Below the pieces are notes generated by a model. That model saw nothing but the letters and a program-made list of their open reading frames with translations. It did no database searches and was not told the origin of the DNA. Made by a program: the position numbers and the translations under genes. Shown one piece after another: positions 55,093 to 63,271 of a stretch of 64,000 nt of DNA. Source of the DNA: Methanocella_A sp963792125 (GTDB lineage Archaea; Halobacteriota; Methanocellia; Methanocellales; Methanocellaceae). Numbering within the stretch: the stretch's first letter is position 1; the number at the start of each line of letters is the position of its first letter. The stretch is from assembly GCA_963792125.1 (NCBI GenBank), contig CAWBVA010000012.1, positions 310,001 to 374,000 of the forward strand. Reading direction: 5' to 3'.

Positions 55093-55620
55093 ATGTCGCA
55101 GGCATCGATCGTCAAGCCGGAGGAGCTTCCGCTCCACTGCGAGGGCAACATCACGGACTACGAGGAGGCGCTGCACGGCCTCATGGTGCTCAACGCCACG
55201 ATCATCCGGTCATTAGAGGAGATCGCCAGGGGCGGGGCTAACGCGGTCGTTTACAGAGCCGGTATGAAGATGGGACATGAAACGGCCAAATATTTCCCGA
55301 AAACGGACAATGTCGAGAAGGCACTAAAAGAGTTGTCCGACATTCTGGGACGGCAGTACAACTTCGAGCTGTACAAGCCCAAGGGCAAGGATAGCTACAT
55401 CATCACCGAGAACGGGGAGACGTTCATCTACCTCGTCTTCCGGGACTGCCTGGTGCGGCAGACGCTGCGCCGGGAAGGCATGTCCCAGAAAGGGCCGCTG
55501 TGCCAGAGCCTCTACGGCTACATGGTGGGCGCGGTCGAGGAGATCACCGGCAAGCGTGGCAAGCTGGAAATCGTCCACGTAGGGCCGAACACCTGCCTGA
55601 AAAAGCTTATCCTGAGGTGA
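55093..55620 (+). CDS. V4R-like small-molecule-binding protein
   Basis: 175 residues resembling the 4-vinyl-reductase (V4R) fold, a ligand- or metal-binding domain in BchJ and XylR-type regulators. Indicators are ALHGLMVLNATIIRSLEEIA, FRDCLVRQTLRREG, and LCQSLYGYMVGAVEEITGK with the late cysteine in HVGPNTCLKKL. There is no DNA-binding part. It precedes the small-subunit gene by six bases, so a structural, chaperone or sensory role with the hydrogenase is likely. The family call is tentative. Confidence 0.6.
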   Translation: MSQASIVKPEELPLHCEGNITDYEEALHGLMVLNATIIRSLEEIARGGANAVVYRAGMKMGHETAKYFPKTDNVEKALKELSDILGRQYNFELYKPKGKDSYIITENGETFIYLVFRDCLVRQTLRREGMSQKGPLCQSLYGYMVGAVEEITGKRGKLEIVHVGPNTCLKKLILR

Positions 55621-55626
55621 CCCCGC

Positions 55627-56547
55627 ATGCTCAAGCTCGCAACTGAACCACTGGCTTCCTGCGCCGGCTGCCACATGTCGCTCCTCGACATCCACGAGGA
55701 CATACTGGAACTGCTCAAGAAGGTGGAGCTGGTCTATTCGCCGGTCCTCATGGACGTGAAGGAGCCGCCCGAGGGCATCGACATCGCCATCGTCGGGGGC
55801 GCGGTCCGCAACAAGGAGAACATGGAGAAGCTGAGGAAGCTCCGGCAGCGCTCGAAGATCGTGATCGCCTTCGGCACCTGCGCCTGCTTCGGCGGGATTT
55901 CGGGTCTGTCCATCATCCACAGCCGGGACGAGATCCTGAACAGCGTCTACACCGACTCGCCCACGACCACCACGAAAATCTTACCCTCACAGGACATCCC
56001 GGAGCTGCTGTACCGCGGCTACGCAGTCGGCGACGTCATCAAGGTCGACTACTACATCACCGGGTGCCCGCCCAAGGAAGTCTTCCTGCGGAAAATCCTG
56101 CTCCCGCTCATTGACGGGCACGTGCCCGAACTGTCCAAGAAATCGGTCTGCTCCGAGTGCGACCGGGAGATGGGCCAGGTCAAGGGCTGGAAGGTGAAGC
56201 GTCGCGGCGAAGGCATGCCCGAGGAGAAGACCTGCCTGCTCGGGCAGGGATACATCTGCCTGGGATCGGTCACGTTCGGCCGGTGCGGCGCACTGTGTAC
56301 GCACCACGGCATCCCCTGCCACGGATGCGGCGGCCCGTCGCTTGACGTGCTGCGCGAGCCGTCCCGGGACATCTATAACACGCTGGTCACCCGCATCCAG
56401 CATCTGACCGATTTGCCCCAGCAGGAGATCGAGAAAGAGCTGTATGACGTGACGCACACCATTTACCCGTTCGTCATGGGCAGCAAGATCATGGAGAACA
56501 AGTCGGTTTCCAAAATCCCTGACATCATCAAGGAGCGGCACTTATGA
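55627..56547 (+). CDS. [NiFe]-hydrogenase small subunit, MvhG/FrhG-like
   Basis: 306 residues. The proximal cluster ligands are in CAGCHMSLLD, GTCACFGG and YITGCPPKEVF. The C-terminal part has more cysteines (CSECDREMG, CLGSVTFGRCGALC, CHGCGGP) consistent with additional clusters, as in group 3 enzymes. GGTGA six bases before ATG 55627 sets the start. It overlaps the large-subunit gene by four bases. No signal peptide, so the enzyme is cytoplasmic. Confidence 0.92.
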   Translation: MLKLATEPLASCAGCHMSLLDIHEDILELLKKVELVYSPVLMDVKEPPEGIDIAIVGGAVRNKENMEKLRKLRQRSKIVIAFGTCACFGGISGLSIIHSRDEILNSVYTDSPTTTTKILPSQDIPELLYRGYAVGDVIKVDYYITGCPPKEVFLRKILLPLIDGHVPELSKKSVCSECDREMGQVKGWKVKRRGEGMPEEKTCLLGQGYICLGSVTFGRCGALCTHHGIPCHGCGGPSLDVLREPSRDIYNTLVTRIQHLTDLPQQEIEKELYDVTHTIYPFVMGSKIMENKSVSKIPDIIKERHL

Positions 56548-57944
56548 AGAAGATTACAATCTCGCCGATCACCCGCATCGAGGGCCACGCCCAGGTCACT
56601 ATCAGTCTTGACGATAAGGGCGAGGTCGCCGATGCGCATTTCGGGGCCACGGAACTGCGGGGCTTCGAGAAGTTCCTGGAAGGCGCGGCCATAGAGGAGG
56701 CACCCCGGATTACGCCGAGGATCTGCGGCATCTGCCCGACGGTCCATCATCTTGCGGCCGCCAAGGCCGTGGACGAGATCTACGGGGCGACGATACCGCC
56801 GACCGCATACAAGATGCGCGAGCTGCTGATCGCCGGACAGATGATCAGCTCCCATGCGCTGCACCTGTTCTTCCTGGGCATGCCCGACTTCCTGCTGGAC
56901 GGCGCGACGCCGGCCACGAGGAATGTCGTCGGCCTGGTACAGGCCAACGAAAGCCTTGCCAGGACGGCCATCGAGGCAAGGAAAATCGGCCAGCGGATAA
57001 CCGAAGAGTCGGGCGGCAAACCGATTCACGCAGTCTCCGCTGTCCCCGGGGGCATGTCGTTCGCGCTTCCCGAGCAGAAGCGCGTCGAGCTGGAAGCCTA
57101 CGCGAAGAAGGCCGTCGGCATCGGGCAGGCTGCATGGCAGCTCGTTATCGCCGAGTTTGAAAAGAAGAAGGACATCCTGAGCCTGGGCACGGTAACCACC
57201 GACTTCCTGGCTATGACTAACGGCGGGAAGTTCGAGACCTACGACGGCACGTTCCGCATGGTAGCGGCTGACGGCAGCCAGCTGGGCGAGTTCGGGTCCA
57301 AGCAGTACGCTGACTACATAGAGGAGAGCACCGAGGCCTACTCCTACATGAAGTTCACGAAGCTCAAGAAGGGCAGCGGGTTCTATCGCGTCGGGCCGCT
57401 GGCCCGGGTCAATGCGGTGGACACCATGGGCACGCCGGAAGCGGACAAAATGCTAAGCGAGTTCCGGGCAAAGTTCGGCCGGATAGCACAGCATCCGTTC
57501 CTGTACCATGCGGCCCGTGTGGTCGAGTATACCGCTGCGTCCGAGCGGGCACTGGGGCTGCTGCAGGACAGGACGATCACCGACAAAAACGTGAGGACCG
57601 AGGCCGGGGCCGTTAAAAACACCCGGGGCATCGGCATCGTCGAGGCGCCGAGAGGCACGCTGATACACGACTATACGGTCAACGACAAGGGGTTCATCAC
57701 AAAGGCTAACTTCATTGTTGCCACCGGCCACAACAACAGGGCCATCGACAGGGGCGTGCTGAGCGCGGCGAAACAGCTCATCCACGGCGAGAACGTGGAA
57801 GAGAAAGTGCTCAACCGGATAGAGATGGTGGTGCGGGCCTACGACCCGTGCGTCTCCTGCGCGACACATACCATCGGCCGGATGCCGATCATGCTGAAGA
57901 TCACAGACAGTGAGGGTAACATAATCCGAGAGGCAGTGAGGTAA
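56544..57944 (+). CDS. [NiFe]-hydrogenase large subunit, MvhA-like
   Basis: 466 residues with an N-terminal ITRIEGHAQVTI, the first metal motif RICGICPTVHHLAAAKAVD and the second DPCVSCATHTIGRMPI near the C-terminus. All four nickel-binding cysteines are present, so it should be catalytic. The short tail after the second motif (about 24 residues) resembles group 3 enzymes. The operon lacks the F420-binding FrhB and the MvhD/HdrA coupling proteins, so the electron acceptor is open. It is followed four bases later by a Roadblock gene. Confidence 0.93.
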   Translation: MKKITISPITRIEGHAQVTISLDDKGEVADAHFGATELRGFEKFLEGAAIEEAPRITPRICGICPTVHHLAAAKAVDEIYGATIPPTAYKMRELLIAGQMISSHALHLFFLGMPDFLLDGATPATRNVVGLVQANESLARTAIEARKIGQRITEESGGKPIHAVSAVPGGMSFALPEQKRVELEAYAKKAVGIGQAAWQLVIAEFEKKKDILSLGTVTTDFLAMTNGGKFETYDGTFRMVAADGSQLGEFGSKQYADYIEESTEAYSYMKFTKLKKGSGFYRVGPLARVNAVDTMGTPEADKMLSEFRAKFGRIAQHPFLYHAARVVEYTAASERALGLLQDRTITDKNVRTEAGAVKNTRGIGIVEAPRGTLIHDYTVNDKGFITKANFIVATGHNNRAIDRGVLSAAKQLIHGENVEEKVLNRIEMVVRAYDPCVSCATHTIGRMPIMLKITDSEGNIIREAVR

Positions 57945-57948
57945 AACG

Positions 57949-58305
57949 ATGGAAGCAATGCTGAAGAGGATATTAGGCGACCTGGTGAAGGTCGAGGGAG
58001 TAAGCGCGGCGGCCGTCGTTGGCCGCGACGGGTTCATCATCGAGCACGTCAGCAACATACAGCTGGACGTCGACGCGCTGGGCGCCATGGCGTCCACGAG
58101 CGTGGGCACGTCGGAAGCCATGGGCATCGAGCTGAACAAGGGCATATTCGAGCAGGTACTCGTCGAGCTTGAAAAGGGGCCGATCCTGCTCTCCCTCGTC
58201 ACGACTAACGAGATACTGGCCGTGATAGCCGAGCCCGGCTCCAACGTGGGCCGGATCAGGTACGAGGTCAAGAAGAACAAGGACAGGATAGCGGCCGCAC
58301 TCTAA
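57949..58305 (+). CDS. Roadblock/LC7 domain protein (MglB-like)
   Basis: 118 residues forming one Roadblock/LC7 domain: LVKVEGVSAAAVVGRDGFII, the central helix DALGAMASTSVGTSEAMG, and EILAVIAEPGSNVGRIRYEV. Such dimeric platforms regulate small GTPases (MglB for MglA) or act as scaffolds. No MglA-type GTPase is encoded here; the operon instead contains a MinD ATPase. Function with the hydrogenase is unknown. Confidence 0.88.
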   Translation: MEAMLKRILGDLVKVEGVSAAAVVGRDGFIIEHVSNIQLDVDALGAMASTSVGTSEAMGIELNKGIFEQVLVELEKGPILLSLVTTNEILAVIAEPGSNVGRIRYEVKKNKDRIAAAL

Positions 58306-58331
58306 GGAGTGCGGGCGCACTGTAAGGAGTG
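58298..58331 (+). repeat. Tandem duplication of a stop-plus-ribosome-site element
   Basis: CACTCTAAGGAGTG (58298-58311) and CACTGTAAGGAGTG (58318-58331) lie 20 bases apart. Each is itself a CACTC/GAGTG inverted repeat and contains TAAGGAG. The first includes the stop of the Roadblock gene; the second supplies the ribosome site of the next gene. Confidence 0.6.
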
Positions 58332-58338
58332 TACGTCC

Positions 58339-59043
58339 GTGAATCTCGCTGACGGGAGGCAGGTGGCTGAGTCTGAGGCCACTGTCGCCGACCTGCTGAA
58401 AGATTACGGCCAGCAGTTCAAAGGCTGCATCTATGTATACCGGCATGAGCAGGGTCCGGGCAGTGCAGGCTTCATTCTGCTGGACAACGGCACTGTGCTG
58501 GCGGCCTCGCTGGCCAGCCAGGGCATCAACCTCTATCAGCTAAACGCTTTGCACCGGATGATGACGCTGGAGGGCGTCAGGTCAAAGATTGTCGAGCTGT
58601 CCGATGACGAAATCCGGACCATCATCGCGGAAGCCCCCGGGGCGGCCATCAATGCTACGCCGGGCGCCCCTAAGAAACAGACACCTCTCATAACCAAAGA
58701 GAAAGCCGAATACGATCACATACTCTCGCTGCTGACGTCGCTGCCGGGTGTGGTGGCAGCTGCGCTCGTCGCAGACGGCCTCCCGGTCTTCCAGCACGGC
58801 GAGGCGGACTTCGAGCACATTGCCGCGGCCACCGAGGACATGGTACGTGCCGGCTCCCGCATTACCCGGGAACTTCAGCTCGGCGCCACAGACGAGATCA
58901 TTCTCGAGACGCCGGGCTACAAAGCGATCATTGCGCCGGTCAGCGACATGTTCCTGTGCGTCCTGGCGAAGGGCGACACCAACCTGGGACTGATCCGGCT
59001 GAACATCAGGAACACGCAGATGACCTATAAGACACAGAAGTGA
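58339..59043 (+). CDS. Two-domain protein: PATAN/DUF2226-like domain plus Roadblock/LC7
   Basis: 234 residues from GTG 58339 (GGAG nine bases upstream). The N-terminal ~110 residues (GCIYVYRHEQGPGSAGFILL, DNGTVLAASLASQGINLYQL) resemble PATAN-type domains that mediate signalling contacts. The C-terminal half is a second Roadblock domain (ILSLLTSLPGVVAAALVADG, AGSRITRELQLG, MFLCVLAKGDTNLGLIRLNI). It could pair with the stand-alone Roadblock protein. The next gene overlaps by four bases. Confidence 0.7.
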   Translation: MNLADGRQVAESEATVADLLKDYGQQFKGCIYVYRHEQGPGSAGFILLDNGTVLAASLASQGINLYQLNALHRMMTLEGVRSKIVELSDDEIRTIIAEAPGAAINATPGAPKKQTPLITKEKAEYDHILSLLTSLPGVVAAALVADGLPVFQHGEADFEHIAAATEDMVRAGSRITRELQLGATDEIILETPGYKAIIAPVSDMFLCVLAKGDTNLGLIRLNIRNTQMTYKTQK

Positions 59044-60041
59044 ACGATATGCAGCTCCCGCACGGAACGCTCGTCAACAGCCACAGGGGCCCGACAGGCC
59101 TGAAGGAGCTGGGCGCATCCATCGCCAGGGACGAGCTGACCGGCTACATGCGTGTCTCGGTGTTCGATAAAAGCTCGGTCCGTGAAAGTGTCATCGTATA
59201 CGTGTCCGGGAAGCCGGTCATGGCGTTTGCCTCGGAAGGCTCGTCGGACCGCAGGGACCCGGACCAGAAGCTGATGGAAGAGGCCATCCGGAAGGACAAT
59301 GCCATCGTCGAGGTCTGCAAGCTCGCGGACAAGCAGGTTAAACTGCTGCAGGACATATACCGCGACTTCGCGCTTACTCCCGCAGTAGTCCCCGTAAAGC
59401 CTGTGCCAAAGGAAGCCCCGAAAGAGCCTCCTGCAGCAGCTCTGGCAGCCGCCAGGTCCAGGCATGAGGAAAGACCGCGTAACGTGCCGATGCCTGAGAT
59501 CCGCGGACGGTTTGTCAGGACGGAAATCATTGACGACCTGGACGAATACGTGCACAGGCACCCCGGCGAGACCGGCCACTTGCTGTTCCTGGCGCAGTAT
59601 GGCGGAAAGGTCGAAGAGGAACACATCATTATCATCAGGGGAAAGATCGAAGCGGCGTACAACGAACGCGTGTCCGGGCCGGGGCTTCTGGAGAGACTCA
59701 GGGACGTGTCCGGACAGGCGGAGTTCTATGCCGTCGACGAGACACTGCTGACCTCGATCATAAGCCGGCAGACAAGGGCCGCATATGCGACTGCACCGGC
59801 GGCGAAAGCGGAAAAGACTGCCATGGGCATCGGAATACTGGCGAAGGACCTGCTGGAGAACTCCATGCCACTGGCTGTGCCGGTCCACGAAGACATCAGC
59901 CGGACGGTGGACGAGATCAGCGGGGGCATGGAAGACGACCTTGCCATGGTGAGGAAGGTTGAGCGCGATTTCGCAGGCCATGTGGACGAGCTGCTGAACA
60001 AGCTGGAGCTGTCTCACCTGCGGGCGAGGAAGAAGAGGTAA
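59040..60041 (+). CDS. DUF2226-like protein
   Basis: 333 residues from GTG 59040 (ATG 59049 is possible). The N-terminal 110 residues (LPHGTLVNSHRG, ELTGYMRVSVF, VIVYVSGKPVMAFASEG) match the style of archaeal DUF2226 proteins. A Pro/Ala linker (PVKPVPKEAPKEPPAAALAA) leads to a second alpha/beta domain (HLLFLAQYGGKVEEEHIIII) and a C-terminal coiled coil with a basic end (LSHLRARKKR). Function unknown; probably a scaffold in the same complex as the Roadblock proteins. Confidence 0.65.
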   Translation: MNDMQLPHGTLVNSHRGPTGLKELGASIARDELTGYMRVSVFDKSSVRESVIVYVSGKPVMAFASEGSSDRRDPDQKLMEEAIRKDNAIVEVCKLADKQVKLLQDIYRDFALTPAVVPVKPVPKEAPKEPPAAALAAARSRHEERPRNVPMPEIRGRFVRTEIIDDLDEYVHRHPGETGHLLFLAQYGGKVEEEHIIIIRGKIEAAYNERVSGPGLLERLRDVSGQAEFYAVDETLLTSIISRQTRAAYATAPAAKAEKTAMGIGILAKDLLENSMPLAVPVHEDISRTVDEISGGMEDDLAMVRKVERDFAGHVDELLNKLELSHLRARKKR

Positions 60042-60047
60042 TCGGGC

Positions 60048-61019
60048 ATGAGTGACGTAATGAGAGTAATCCGGGAAGCTATCCTTGGCACCAGCGGGCT
60101 GGGCGGCGAACTCAGGTTCAACGCTCTCTACGCAGGAAGTTTTGAGACGGAAGACGACAGGCCGGACCTGCCGTCCATCATCGAAGCTGTCAGTCACGCG
60201 TTTCCTCCCGAGCAGGCGGAGACTATCATGGCGGCCGTGGGGAAGAAGCTCGGCAACTCACCTCATGTTCCCATGCCAGTCACGCAGCCTGCAAAGGAGA
60301 CAAAGGCGACTATACCAGCTGTCGAGAATCATGAGAGCGGCAGCCAGGACGGGACAACCGCTTTCGCGAAGTACTTCAACGTAGACCCCGGCAATGTCCG
60401 GGACATCGTAAGCGAAGCCCGCCGGGTGCGGCTGGCCCTGGGCAAGACGATCGTCATGCCGCTGGGACTGCCTGCGGACAGTATGGCAGAATCGGGCATC
60501 GCCACAGGTAATGCTGCGGCAGATAGTAAGGCCGAAAAGACGATAAAGAAGACTGCGGATAAAGCCATAGAAGTACAGGACAGGGCGACTGTGGATCAAC
60601 AGGCAGTGCCAGATCCCGTTAAGCCGCCTGCCATTGCCGTCATGAGCAAGCCGCGGGCCATTGCGGAACCGGTCTCTGAAATCGACCGGGAGATCGAGCA
60701 GTTCGCCTACGGGCAGACAGCTTATTCCAGCATCGATATCATAGATTTCATAAGGTATATGAAGGATAAAGGATATAGCTTCGAGGAATGTATAGTATTA
60801 GAGAAAATATACGTAAAAATTGAGGAAAGGAAGAAAGAAGCCCGATCTGCCATCGAGAAAGAGGTAGAGGGCATTTTTAAAGGCGCGCAGGCGCCGGCAG
60901 AGCCAGACATCAGCAGGCTCATCGGGCACCTGAAAGAAACCGGGCTGGTCTTCGAGGACGAGGACGTCCGGCGGATGGCACGCGTCGTCGCCCTGCGGAG
61001 GGCGCAGAAATCGCTTTAA
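60048..61019 (+). CDS. Uncharacterised linker-rich protein of the hydrogenase-MinD operon
   Basis: 323 residues. The N-terminal ~80 residues are helical; residues about 80-220 are a low-complexity Ala/Pro/Lys linker interrupted by a short helical motif (YFNVDPGNVRDIVSEARRVR). The C-terminal 100 residues (DIIDFIRYMKDKGYSFEECI and PDISRLIGHLKETGLVFEDE) contain two similar short helical units that look duplicated. No known domain. Position six bases after the DUF2226-like gene implies the same complex. Confidence 0.6.
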   Translation: MSDVMRVIREAILGTSGLGGELRFNALYAGSFETEDDRPDLPSIIEAVSHAFPPEQAETIMAAVGKKLGNSPHVPMPVTQPAKETKATIPAVENHESGSQDGTTAFAKYFNVDPGNVRDIVSEARRVRLALGKTIVMPLGLPADSMAESGIATGNAAADSKAEKTIKKTADKAIEVQDRATVDQQAVPDPVKPPAIAVMSKPRAIAEPVSEIDREIEQFAYGQTAYSSIDIIDFIRYMKDKGYSFEECIVLEKIYVKIEERKKEARSAIEKEVEGIFKGAQAPAEPDISRLIGHLKETGLVFEDEDVRRMARVVALRRAQKSL

Positions 61020-61058
61020 TCAAACAATGACTGGGAAGGAGCACCAACGGGTGATTTA

Positions 61059-61844
61059 ATGACGAAGGTTTACACAATAGCTTCCGGAAAGGGCGGGACG
61101 GGCAAGACGATGACAACCGTCAATCTGGGCACGTCTCTCGCGCTTCTGGGCAAGCGGACGATCGTTCTGGATGCCGACATCGGCATGGCTAACCTGGGCC
61201 TTGTACTGGGCCTCGAGAAAAGCAAGATAACGCTGCACGAAGTGCTCGCCGGCAAAGCGGACATCTCACAGGCTATCTACGAGCTCCCGACCGGCCTGAA
61301 GGTAGTCCCCAGCGGCATCTCGCTACAGGGCTTCCAGAATGCCGATCCTGATCGCCTCCAGAGTGTCATGAGCAAGCTGGTCGCCGGCGCCGACTTCATC
61401 CTGATCGACGCCCCGGCAGGCATCAGCAAGGACGGCGTGATACCTCTCGCCATCGCCGACGAAGTGCTGCTCGTGGTCAATCCGGAACTGTCGTCCATGG
61501 CTGACGCAGTCAAGACGAAGGTCCTGACCGAGATGGTGGGCGGCACAGTGGGCGGCATCGTCCTCAACCGCGCCTCCGCGGAAAAGACAGAGCTGACCAG
61601 CCAGAAGATCGGCGACATCATGGGAGTCAAAGTACTCGAGGTCATCCCCGAGGACCCGAGCGTCCGCAGGGCGGCCGCATTCAAGACGCCCGTCGTCGTC
61701 AAGTACCCGGACAGCCAGGCCGCTCAGGCCTACAAGCGTCTGGCCGCAAAAATCTCTGGCACCAGGAAGGATGAACCGGCAATGGCCGGCAAGGGCGAAG
61801 GCTTCATCGACAGGCTGGCAAGGTCTCTATTCAAAGGGGGCTGA
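61059..61844 (+). CDS. MinD-type deviant Walker ATPase with membrane-targeting helix
   Basis: 261 residues. The deviant P-loop ASGKGGTGKTMTTVNLG (two lysines), VLDADIGMANLGL, FILIDAPAGIS and PELSSMADAVKT are the MinD/ParA signatures. The C-terminus GFIDRLARSLFKGG is an amphipathic helix like the MinD membrane-targeting sequence, so the ATP-bound dimer should attach to the membrane. No MinC or MinE is encoded nearby. In this operon it probably positions or recruits the hydrogenase-Roadblock assembly rather than acting in division. Confidence 0.9.
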   Translation: MTKVYTIASGKGGTGKTMTTVNLGTSLALLGKRTIVLDADIGMANLGLVLGLEKSKITLHEVLAGKADISQAIYELPTGLKVVPSGISLQGFQNADPDRLQSVMSKLVAGADFILIDAPAGISKDGVIPLAIADEVLLVVNPELSSMADAVKTKVLTEMVGGTVGGIVLNRASAEKTELTSQKIGDIMGVKVLEVIPEDPSVRRAAAFKTPVVVKYPDSQAAQAYKRLAAKISGTRKDEPAMAGKGEGFIDRLARSLFKGG

Positions 61845-61847
61845 AGC

Positions 61848-62051
61848 GTGGAAGAGCTGTATTTAGAGCTTGTCATTGCGGTACTGGGAGTCGGCATCGT
61901 CGGCTGTACAGGCATTATGTATGTAATGTATTCCAGAATAAAGCAGCTTGTCGCCGAGCTCCGCATGCTCAAGAACCGGGTGGAGATCACCGACGAGGAA
62001 CTGGGGAAACTGGCGGACGACATAGATGAGTTCAAGAAGCTGAAGTTCTGA
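61848..62051 (+). CDS. Small membrane protein with cytoplasmic coiled coil
   Basis: 67 residues from GTG 61848, three bases after the MinD stop. One N-terminal helix (LVIAVLGVGIVGCTGIMYVM) is followed by a coiled coil (LVAELRMLKNRVEITDEELG, then LADDIDEFKKLKF). It is a good candidate for the membrane receptor or activator of the MinD protein. No named family. Confidence 0.7.
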   Translation: MEELYLELVIAVLGVGIVGCTGIMYVMYSRIKQLVAELRMLKNRVEITDEELGKLADDIDEFKKLKF

Positions 62052-62484
62052 TCCGTTTATCGTAATATGACAGGCAGACATGTTCGCGGGCTGGCATCTG
62101 ACCGGCGGGCAATATGTCAGCCTGTATATATCCGATCTTCTGATTTATTGCTATGAGACCCTGTCAGTCTGCCACTTGTTTTATCGTCATTGTCAAGCTG
62201 CATATAGCCATGGCGCCGTGTCTGGCAGGTACTCGATGAAAAACGACCTGTGGCATACTGGTCAGAAAGGCGAACATGGCCGCCCTGCAGATTATCGCCA
62301 TCGATAAATAGCCGATGACTGGCGAATACGTCAGAGGCACGATCAGAGAAGGCAAAAGAGACAGACATGACAGGAAAGATAATATAGGCCGCACTAATAT
62401 ACGCCCTTCAATAAAAAAATGTCATTATCATGCGCCCGGCTGACCCTTGCGAGGGATGCCCGGCAGCCTCACGGAAGCGATACA
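62052..62484. other. Gap after the hydrogenase-MinD operon; one doubtful small frame
   Basis: No confident gene. A reverse-strand frame at 62164-62394 (GTG start) would encode 76 mostly hydrophobic residues (LSCLSLLPSLIVPLTYSPVI) and has an AT-rich TATA-like element just upstream, but no homology can be claimed. The 62400-62415 AT-rich stretch is the likely promoter of the next gene. Confidence 0.35.
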
Positions 62485-63271
62485 ATGTCAGAACAGAAAG
62501 ACGAAAACAGCAGCAAGAACATCGCAATGCTCATCGACGGCGACAACGCACAGCCGTCGCTCATCGAAGAAATACTGTCCGAGGCCGGCAAGTACGGCAA
62601 CGTCACAGTCAGGCGGATATACGGCGACTGGACCCAGTCCAGCATGAGCAGCTGGAAGGAGTACCTGCACAAGCACGCCATCCAGCCCATCCAGCAGTTC
62701 CGCTACACCCGCGGTAAGAATGCCACCGACAGCGCGCTGATCATCGACGCGATGGACGTCCTTTACGCTGGCCACATCGACGGCTTCTGCATCGTGTCGA
62801 GCGACAGCGACTACACCAAGCTGGCCACCCGCATCCGGGAGTCCGGCCTCTTCGTCATGGGTATCGGCCGTAAGGACACGCCGGAGTCATTCGTCAAAGG
62901 CTTGCGTAATTTTCACATTCACCGAGAACCTGGCACCCGACGAGGAAGAGGAGGAAGAGGGGAAAGCCGGCGCTAAGTCCCCTCAGGACCAGCGTCGCGC
63001 CCAGAGCGGTGGCGGCCACCGGCAGAAAAAGAAGATCGACAAGCGCGCTACTACCTTGTTAACGAGGGCCTACGAGATGGCATCAGCCAAGGAAGGCGAC
63101 TGGGTAGACATGTCCAGCATGGCCAACAACCTGTACAAGATCGAGCCCAGCTTCGACTCGCGTGAGTACGGTTTTAAACAATTGTCTGCATTGATAAAAG
63201 CAGCTAATCTCTTTGACATCGAGAAGTCGAGACTCAAGGAGCCTGGACCGAGCTACATCAGGTTAAAGTAA
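62485..63271 (+). CDS. NYN-domain nuclease with OST-HTH/LOTUS domain, one frameshift
   Basis: About 262 residues. The N-terminal NYN (LabA/PIN-like) domain has the acidic sites in AMLIDGDNAQPSL, GKNATDSALIIDAMD and FCIVSSDSDYTKLATRIRE. After a shift near 62910 an acidic/basic linker (ENLAPDEEEEEG) leads to an OST-HTH domain (WVDMSSMANNLYKIEPSFD, then YGFKQLSALIKAANLFDIE), an RNA-binding module. Together they suggest an RNA endonuclease. Start at ATG 62485. Confidence 0.85.
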
